A stretch of DNA of 9,212 nt from an uncultured Clostridia bacterium. GTDB taxonomy: Bacteria; Bacillota; Clostridia; Christensenellales; QALW01. The notes under the pieces are model-generated. The model was not told the DNA's origin, ran no database searches, and saw only the letters and a list, made by a program, of their open reading frames with translations. The position numbers were made by a program, and so were the translations under genes. Below, one piece after another: positions 1 to 4,150 of the stretch (position 1 is the stretch's first letter; each line of letters begins with the position of its first letter). Location: the NCBI GenBank assembly GCA_900550765.1, contig URTC01000051.1:1-9212 (forward strand), read 5' to 3'.

Positions 1-948
1 CCCTCACAAATCCAAAAAGCGGCACATGAACATTCCGATGCGGCACTGATCATCCTCACATCTCCTACTTATGAAGGCGTTTGCAGCAATATTGAAGAAA
101 TATGCACAATTGCGCATTTTTACAATATTCCTGTAATGATCGATGCAGCTCACGGGGCGCATCTTGGATTCGACTCCTATTTTCCTAAAAACCCCATAGC
201 ACTCGGTGCGGATATTGCCGTAGAAAGCCTGCACAAAACAATGCCCAGCCTGACGCAAACGGCACTGCTTCATATCAGCGGTCCGCGCATTGATGAAGCT
301 TCTGTGCTTCGATCACTGGAAGTTTTCCAAACCAGCAGTCCTTCCTATGTACTGATGGCGTCCATTGATTCCTGTATCACCTTGATTACAGAGCAAGGTC
401 CTATACTTTTTACCCGTTGGAGGGAAATGCTGGAGGAATTCTATAGTACCATACAGCTGAAGAATCTGAAGCTGTATGCCTGCCCCGGCCGCGACAAAAG
501 CAAAATCGTCATTCTCTGCGGACAAGCAGGTCTTAGCGGCATGCAATGCGCCGCACTTTTGCGAAAGAAATATCATATTGAAATTGAAATGGCCGCGCCC
601 GGTTACGTGACCGCGCTTTCCGGCTTAGGTGAAAAAAGAGAGAATCTCTTAGCGCTGAAAGCTGCCCTCGAGGAAATCGACGCCTCTTGTTCCCCATGCC
701 GTTTTTCTGTTCCTCCCTGGCCGCATGAGGTCTTTCAAGATGTTTCTTCCATACAAAAGATGCCGAATGCCGGCCAGATCAGCGCAGATTATCTTTGGGC
801 CTATCCGCCGGGTATTCCTCTGCTGCTGCCGGGAGAGATCCTTTCCAAAGAAGCGCTGGCACTGATCGAATTTTATCAGCAATATAAAGTGCCGCTCTAC
901 TGCTCGGGCGGCCGCTTTAATGGAACGATACCGTGTTCAAAAGAATAA
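1..948 (+). CDS. Orn/Lys/Arg decarboxylase family protein, 3' part (5' end outside window)
   Basis: The reading frame is open from base 1 and ends at TAA 946-948, giving 315 residues of a fold-type I PLP-dependent enzyme. The family decarboxylates ornithine, lysine or arginine to polyamines or their precursors in the cytoplasm. Visible motifs are SPTYEGVCSNIEEI near the start, then MIDAAHGAHLGF, whose Asp (bases 142-144) should contact the PLP pyridine nitrogen, and SLHKTMPSLTQTALLH, whose Lys (bases 235-237) should form the Schiff base. Near the C-terminus, AYPPGIPLLLPGE is typical of the family's C-terminal domain. The size of the visible part suits the short (about 480 aa) Gram-positive form, so roughly 160 N-terminal residues are missing. 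The substrate cannot be assigned. There is no clear terminator before the next promoter at 984. The internal ATG at 136 lies inside the conserved core and is not a real start. Confidence 0.93.
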   Translation, partial: PSQIQKAAHEHSDAALIILTSPTYEGVCSNIEEICTIAHFYNIPVMIDAAHGAHLGFDSYFPKNPIALGADIAVESLHKTMPSLTQTALLHISGPRIDEASVLRSLEVFQTSSPSYVLMASIDSCITLITEQGPILFTRWREMLEEFYSTIQLKNLKLYACPGRDKSKIVILCGQAGLSGMQCAALLRKKYHIEIEMAAPGYVTALSGLGEKRENLLALKAALEEIDASCSPCRFSVPPWPHEVFQDVSSIQKMPNAGQISADYLWAYPPGIPLLLPGEILSKEALALIEFYQQYKVPLYCSGGRFNGTIPCSKE

Positions 949-983
949 AAAACGGTTGCCTCCATTAAAGCATAGGATACTGA

Positions 984-1012
984 TTGACAATTTCTATGTT
1001 TGGTGATAAAAT
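984..1012 (+). promoter_or_regulatory. sigma-70 promoter of the SCIFF cassette
   Basis: A perfect -35 TTGACA (984-989) is followed by a 17-bp spacer and -10 TAAAAT (1007-1012, 5 of 6 matches). Transcription should start near 1019, giving a leader of about 26 nt before the precursor ATG. This is one of the best promoters in the window and fits the high, constitutive-type expression expected of a RiPP precursor. Confidence 0.82.
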
Positions 1013-1044
1013 TCTTTTATAATGTTGACAAAAGGGGGATTTTT

Positions 1045-1194
1045 ATGAAAAGAATACAAACGCTCAATACCCGTGACCTTGCAGAAAGTGCTGTCAATGG
1101 CGGCTGCGGTGAATGCCAAACTTCCTGTCAATCAGCCTGCAAGACTTCCTGCGGTGTCGCCAATCAGCCTTGCGAGAACAAAAAAAGCAAGTAA
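1045..1194 (+). CDS. scfA: SCIFF ranthipeptide precursor (six-cysteine peptide)
   Basis: This gene encodes a 49-residue RiPP precursor of the SCIFF family (six cysteines in forty-five residues), which a partner radical SAM enzyme modifies with thioether cross-links. The N-terminal leader MKRIQTLNTRDLAESAVN matches the family's recognition sequence. The core has Cys at 21, 24, 28, 32, 36 and 43, including the hallmark GGCGECQTSCQSACKTSC. The start at 1045 is chosen because AAAGGGGGA (1031-1039) lies 5 nt upstream and because SCIFF peptides begin MK-I-TLNT. An in-frame ATG at 1000 lies inside the promoter and has no ribosome site. The residue after Cys36 is Gly37, where the studied homologue CteA has Thr (from memory). 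A short basic tail, KKSK, follows the usual CEN ending. The maturase gene begins 67 bp downstream. Identification is very secure. The biological role of SCIFF peptides is not settled. Confidence 0.96.
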   Translation: MKRIQTLNTRDLAESAVNGGCGECQTSCQSACKTSCGVANQPCENKKSK

Positions 1195-1195
1195 T

Positions 1196-1240
1196 CAGCT
1201 CTTGTAAAGCTGTGCCGCTTACTCTTTGGAGCAGGCGGCA
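1196..1240 (+). promoter_or_regulatory. Intergenic hairpins between SCIFF precursor and maturase
   Basis: Two short stems fit between the genes: CAGCT (1196-1200) with AGCTG (1208-1212), and TGCCGC (1213-1218) with GCGGCA (1235-1240). Neither is followed by a U-tract, so they are not simple terminators. They could protect the precursor mRNA 3' end or lower maturase expression relative to the substrate, as is common in RiPP operons. This is inference from sequence only. Confidence 0.4.
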
Positions 1241-1252
1241 TTATGTTTGTTT

Positions 1253-1256
1253 GGAG
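1253..1256 (+). promoter_or_regulatory. Ribosome binding site setting the maturase start
   Basis: GGAG lies 5 nt before ATG 1262. This decides for ATG 1262 over the in-frame upstream TTG at 1226, which has no ribosome site and would add 12 residues not found in the family. Confidence 0.7.
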
Positions 1257-1261
1257 AATCT

Positions 1262-2629
1262 ATGATACATCAATATAAATTAAAAGGATATAATATCGTG
1301 CTCGATATTTTCAGCTGTGCAGTCAATGTGGTAGACGATGTGGCCTATGATATCATCGCTCTTTTTGAGAACTGTCCGAAAAACGATATCATAAAAACTA
1401 TAACTGCGCGCTATCCTGAAATCACCGAAGCCGATGTGGTGGAATGTCTTGAAGATATCCAGGCACTGAAAACAGACAAAAAGCTATTCACCCCCGATGA
1501 ATATGCCGATAAGGCATTTGATCTGAAAAAACGGCATACCGCGGTAAAAGCACTTTGCCTGCATGTGGCGCATACCTGTAATTTAAACTGCGAGTACTGC
1601 TTTGCCAGCCAGGGAAAATATCATGGCGACCGGGCGCTTATGAGCTTTGAAGTAGGCAAACAGGCGCTTGATTTTCTGATTGCTTCATCCGGAAAAAGAA
1701 CCAATCTTGAAGTAGATTTTTTCGGCGGTGAGCCTCTTATGAACTGGGCGGTTGTAAAAAAACTTGTTGCATATGCCCGAAGCATTGAAAAGAAATGTCA
1801 TAAGAACTTCCGGTTCACGTTAACAACAAACGGTGTTTTGATCGATGACGATGTCATTGATTTTGCCAATAAGGAAATGCACAATGTTGTACTGAGCCTT
1901 GACGGACGCAAAGAGGTCCATGACAAGCTGCGCAAAACCATAAACGGCGGCGGCAGCTATGATGTGATCGTACCTAAATTTAAAAAATTTGTGGAAGCAC
2001 GGGGCAACAAAAATTATTATGTGCGCGGCACGTTTACACGAAACAATCTTGACTTCACAAAGGATATTTTCCATATGGCGGATTTAGGTTTTACGGAGCT
2101 TTCCATGGAACCAGTGGTATGCGCGCCAAATGACCCCTATTCCCTCAAAGAAGAGGATCTGCCCGTGCTATTTGAGCAATATGAAATATTGGCCAAAGAG
2201 ATGCTGAAACGCCGAAGAAACGGGAACGGCTTTACGTTTTACCATTATATGATCGATCTTTCCCATGGGCCGTGTATCTACAAACGCATATCCGGATGCG
2301 GCTCGGGAACGGAATATTTAGCCGTTACCCCATGGGGTGAGCTTTTCCCGTGCCACCAGTTTGTAGGAGACCCTAAATACAGCATGGGTAATGTATGGGA
2401 CGGTATTACCAACACTGCCCTGCGCGATGAATTTAAGCTTTGCAACGCCTATACCCGGTCCGCCTGCAAAGATTGCTGGGCCAAGCTTTATTGCTCCGGC
2501 GGCTGCGCGGCCAATGCCTACCATGCAGAAGGAAGCATCAAGGGCATATATGAATACGGCTGTAAACTGTTTAAAAAGCGGATGGAATGTGCTATTATGA
2601 TGCAGGCGGCTCAGGCCGGGGAAAAGTGA
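1262..2629 (+). CDS. scfB: Thioether cross-link-forming SCIFF peptide maturase (radical SAM/SPASM)
   Basis: This 455-residue enzyme uses S-adenosylmethionine and iron-sulfur clusters to form Cys-derived thioether bonds in the SCIFF peptide. It is the counterpart of CteB from Clostridium thermocellum. The N-terminal region (about 1-90, beginning MIHQYKLKGYNIVLD) should form the leader-binding RRE-like domain. The radical SAM motif is C106-x3-C110-x2-C113 (CNLNCEYC), followed by FFGGEP (153-158), which contacts SAM. The C-terminal SPASM domain is intact: C346 and C364 in the C-x12-G-x4-C pattern, then C402-x2-C405-x5-C411-x3-C415, and C434, enough ligands for two auxiliary clusters. Length and cysteine pattern are normal, so it should be active. 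The start is set by the GGAG at 1253-1256. The gene is co-directional with the precursor, probably in one transcript from the promoter at 984, and is followed by an intrinsic terminator. Confidence 0.96.
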   Translation: MIHQYKLKGYNIVLDIFSCAVNVVDDVAYDIIALFENCPKNDIIKTITARYPEITEADVVECLEDIQALKTDKKLFTPDEYADKAFDLKKRHTAVKALCLHVAHTCNLNCEYCFASQGKYHGDRALMSFEVGKQALDFLIASSGKRTNLEVDFFGGEPLMNWAVVKKLVAYARSIEKKCHKNFRFTLTTNGVLIDDDVIDFANKEMHNVVLSLDGRKEVHDKLRKTINGGGSYDVIVPKFKKFVEARGNKNYYVRGTFTRNNLDFTKDIFHMADLGFTELSMEPVVCAPNDPYSLKEEDLPVLFEQYEILAKEMLKRRRNGNGFTFYHYMIDLSHGPCIYKRISGCGSGTEYLAVTPWGELFPCHQFVGDPKYSMGNVWDGITNTALRDEFKLCNAYTRSACKDCWAKLYCSGGCAANAYHAEGSIKGIYEYGCKLFKKRMECAIMMQAAQAGEK

Positions 2630-2663
2630 ACAAAAAGAAATACAAAAATAAAATTTTACTGCA

Positions 2664-2728
2664 CCGGGTAAAGAAAACAGCCCGGACAAAACGGGAGGTT
2701 CCGTCTAAAGGCAACCGCCCTTTTTTTT
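2664..2728 (+). terminator. Rho-independent terminator of the SCIFF cassette
   Basis: GGGAGGTT (2693-2700) pairs with AACCGCCC (2713-2720) with one mismatch, followed by eight T (2721-2728). A second, smaller hairpin just upstream, CCGGG (2664-2668) with CCCGG (2681-2685), has no T-tract. Together they close the RiPP transcription unit before the recombinase gene. Confidence 0.85.
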
Positions 2729-2748
2729 ATGCCTAAAACAGCAAAGCT

Positions 2749-2778
2749 TTCGCATCCCATAAAAGAATATTTTATACA
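2749..2778 (+). promoter_or_regulatory. Possible weak promoter for the recombinase
   Basis: TTCGCA (2749-2754, 4 of 6 matches to the -35 consensus), an 18-bp spacer and TATACA (2773-2778) form a poor but plausible sigma-70 promoter. TATAAA at 2811-2816 is an alternative -10 without a -35. Low recombinase expression would suit a phase switch, but this call is tentative. Confidence 0.35.
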
Positions 2779-2828
2779 AAATCAAAAGTCGGTTATCCTA
2801 ACAAATGAAGTATAAAAGCCATATCAAA

Positions 2829-2834
2829 AAGGAG
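2829..2834 (+). promoter_or_regulatory. Ribosome binding site setting the recombinase start
   Basis: AAGGAG lies 6 nt before ATG 2841. The in-frame ATG at 2805 has no ribosome site, and translation from it would run through this AAGGAG, so 2841 is preferred. Confidence 0.75.
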
Positions 2835-2840
2835 ATCAAT

Positions 2841-3683
2841 ATGATAAAAACAGCACAAATAACCACACAGTTGACAGCCTATATATCCTATTTAAAGGAA
2901 TCGGAGCGAAGCTGTGCTACCCAAACGCAATATTACAGAGATGTCCGCCGTTTTCTTTCCTGGGCCGGCGACGCCGCTCTTGCAAAGGAAACCGTCATCC
3001 GCTACAAAGAAATGCTGCAAGCGGAATATAAAGCAGCAAGTGTAAATGCAAAGCTGGCAGCGATCAACAGCTTTTTTTCTTTTTTAGGAAAAAACGAGCT
3101 GCGCGTAAGACAGTTAAAAATTCAAAGACAGGCATACTGCTCAAACGAAAAAGAACTGGCAAAGAATGAATATCTGCGTCTGGTAGAAGCGGCAAAGGAG
3201 CAGAAAGATGAAAGACTTTCTTTATTGCTGCAAACTATCTGCAGCACCGGAATCCGTGTTTCCGAACTGCAATATATTACCGTGGAGGCCATAAAACTTG
3301 GCGAAGCAGCCATCTGCATGAAAGGAAAAAATCGAACGATCCTGATTCCCGGCAAGTTGCGCAAAGCATTGTGGGAGTATTTACAGCGGCAAAATATTAC
3401 CTCCGGTCCTATCTTTATTACAAAAAACGGAAATCCTCTAGACCGCTCCAATATCTGCAAAAAAATGAAAGCCTTATGCAGCAGCGCGGGCGTAGCGGCA
3501 AAAAAGGTTTTCCCCCACAACCTGCGCCATCTGTTTGCCCGGTGTTTTTACGCTTTAGAAAAAGACATTGCCAAGCTAGCAGATATCCTGGGACACAGCA
3601 GCATTAACACTACACGCATTTATATCGTATCTACAGGGCTGGAACATCGCCGGCAAATGGATACGCTCGGCCTTATTTTATAA
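2841..3683 (+). CDS. Tyrosine recombinase, probable invertase of the adjacent switch
   Basis: This 280-residue protein is an XerC/XerD-like site-specific recombinase that cuts and rejoins DNA through a covalent phosphotyrosine. Residues 5-95 form the SAM-like core-binding domain (YISYLKESERSCATQTQYYR). Residues 105-280 form the catalytic domain with the full active-site set: Arg139 in STGIRVSEL, a Lys in MKGKNR (161 or 163), His226-x-x-Arg229 in PHNLRH, His252 in GHSS, and Tyr261 in TTRIYI. No key residue is missing. The gene ends 48 bp before the left inverted repeat of the 3732-4058 segment. This placement, together with the lack of phage or conjugation genes, suggests a dedicated DNA invertase like those of other phase-variable loci. 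No excisionase is nearby. Family assignment is very secure; the target-site assignment is inference from position. Confidence 0.93.
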   Translation: MIKTAQITTQLTAYISYLKESERSCATQTQYYRDVRRFLSWAGDAALAKETVIRYKEMLQAEYKAASVNAKLAAINSFFSFLGKNELRVRQLKIQRQAYCSNEKELAKNEYLRLVEAAKEQKDERLSLLLQTICSTGIRVSELQYITVEAIKLGEAAICMKGKNRTILIPGKLRKALWEYLQRQNITSGPIFITKNGNPLDRSNICKKMKALCSSAGVAAKKVFPHNLRHLFARCFYALEKDIAKLADILGHSSINTTRIYIVSTGLEHRRQMDTLGLIL

Positions 3684-3686
3684 ACC

Positions 3687-3720
3687 AAAAAATAAAAACA
3701 GAGGCTTTTAAAGCATCTGT
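3687..3720 (-). terminator. Minus-strand intrinsic terminator shielding the recombinase gene
   Basis: Read on the minus strand, ACAGA-T-GCTTT pairs with AAAGC-C-TCTGT (3720 to 3698, one internal mismatch), followed by a run of T broken by one A (complement of 3687-3697). On the + strand the hairpin is followed by AATAAAAA, so it is one-way. It sits where leftward transcription from the promoter at 3801-3829 would leave the switch, and would prevent antisense transcription of the recombinase gene. Confidence 0.7.
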
Positions 3721-3731
3721 AATAAAAAGGC

Positions 3732-3755
3732 ACCACATAATCGTCATTATGTAGT
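3732..3755 (+). repeat. Left inverted repeat of the putative invertible segment
   Basis: This 24-bp site has arms ACCACATAAT and ATTATGTAGT around the core CGTC. It matches the reverse complement of 4035-4058 at 23 of 24 positions; the only difference is A at 3753. The two arms are themselves inverted copies, the form expected for a site bound by two recombinase monomers, with the core giving direction. Confidence 0.93.
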
Positions 3756-3800
3756 TTTTTAAATCAATAGCAGTTATATATTCACTTTAAATTCTATTGT

Positions 3801-3829
3801 AGTATAGAGGATTTTTTGCATACTGTCAA
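3801..3829 (-). promoter_or_regulatory. Invertible sigma-70 promoter, now pointing left
   Basis: On the minus strand, -35 TTGACA (3829-3824, perfect) is followed by a 17-bp spacer and -10 TATACT (3806-3801, 5 of 6). The start point should be near 3794. In the present orientation the RNA would run left for about 100 nt, through the left repeat, to the minus-strand terminator at 3720-3687. After inversion it would transcribe the surface-protein gene. It is the only good promoter seen between the recombinase and surface-protein genes. Confidence 0.78.
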
Positions 3830-3851
3830 TATAATTTAAGCTTTTTGATAT

Positions 3852-3877
3852 CCATCTGCCGGATGGCTTTTCTTTTT
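3852..3877 (+). terminator. + strand intrinsic terminator inside the invertible segment
   Basis: CCATC (3852-3856) pairs with GATGG (3862-3866) around a 5-nt loop, followed by CTTTTCTTTTT. On the minus strand the hairpin is followed by ATATCAAAAAG, so it works only rightward. In the present orientation it would block read-through from the recombinase gene into the surface-protein gene. After inversion it would face left, behind the promoter. Confidence 0.62.
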
Positions 3878-4034
3878 ACACACAACAATTAAGCCTATCC
3901 GAGTTTTTTCTATTTTTAGGAAAGGCGTTCATTCCATACTTCTTTCTTAAATCTTTTTATATGCTGTTTGTTAATAAGATTATTTTTAAAACAGCTTTTG
4001 AAAATGAAACACCTATATTTAATAAACACTTCAC

Positions 4035-4058
4035 ACCACATAATGACGATTATGTGGT
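4035..4058 (-). repeat. Right inverted repeat of the putative invertible segment
   Basis: Arms ACCACATAAT and ATTATGTGGT form a perfect 10-bp dyad around the core GACG. The core is the reverse complement of the left-site core, so the two sites point in opposite directions and recombination between them would invert rather than delete the DNA between. Confidence 0.93.
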
Positions 4059-4069
4059 ATTTTCAACAC

Positions 4070-4100
4070 AATCATCGGGAAAGAATATTTCCGTCTGATT
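4070..4100. promoter_or_regulatory. Imperfect palindrome in the surface-gene leader
   Basis: AATCA (4070-4074) pairs with TGATT (4096-4100), and GGAAA (4078-4082) with TTTCC (4088-4092), centred on the same base. It lies in the fixed DNA between the right repeat and the start codon, so it would be in the 5' leader of every ON transcript. It could be an operator or a leader hairpin. No T-tract follows, so it is not a terminator. Confidence 0.4.
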
Positions 4101-4150
4101 GTAGTGTGTTTTATATCTTTTGCAAAAACATTTTCACATAAAGGAGTGTT

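Larger units (their letters stand above)
3732..4058. promoter_or_regulatory. Putative invertible DNA segment (phase-variation switch), OFF orientation
   Basis: A 327-bp AT-rich segment without a credible gene lies between a tyrosine recombinase gene and a surface-protein gene. It is bounded by 24-bp inverted repeats (23/24 identical) with 279 bp between them. It contains a minus-strand sigma-70 promoter (3801-3829) facing away from the surface gene and a + strand terminator (3852-3877) facing it. Inversion maps position x to 7790-x, which would place the promoter at 3961-3989 on the + strand with a start near 3996, about 160 nt before the surface-protein ATG. Invertible promoters controlled by tyrosine recombinases are known in Bacteroides and in Clostridioides difficile. 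The arrangement is seen directly; that it inverts is inference. This segment accounts for most of the 467-bp gap between the two genes. Confidence 0.82.

Noticed and set aside
1025..1030. A second TTGACA just before the SCIFF gene
   Set aside because: A matching -10 would fall inside the coding region; no suitable hexamer is there.
1000..1044. Upstream in-frame ATG for the SCIFF peptide
   Set aside because: It lies inside the promoter spacer, upstream of the expected transcription start, and lacks a ribosome site.
1226..1261. TTG start extending the SCIFF maturase by 12 residues
   Set aside because: There is no ribosome site before it, while ATG 1262 has GGAG 5 nt upstream and gives the family-typical MIHQYKL start.
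2805..2840. Longer start for the recombinase
   Set aside because: No ribosome site precedes ATG 2805, and the good AAGGAG at 2829-2834 serves ATG 2841.
3830..3835. TATAAT on the + strand inside the invertible segment, which could have driven the surface gene in the present orientation
   Set aside because: The expected -35 region (3807-3812, GAGGAT) does not match, it has no TG extension, and the + strand terminator at 3852-3877 follows it.
3963..3999. GCTGTTT/AAACAGC hairpin followed by TTTT as a second + strand terminator
   Set aside because: The loop is 19 nt and the T-tract only four bases, so it is too weak to call.
2841..4058. Integrated mobile element or integron with the tyrosine recombinase as integrase
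   Set aside because: The flanking sites are inverted, not direct, the enclosed DNA has no cargo gene, and no excisionase, phage or conjugation genes are present.
4004..4141. 45-codon + strand ORF crossing the right inverted repeat
   Set aside because: It has no ribosome site, low-complexity composition and no recognisable protein features; it would be broken by inversion.
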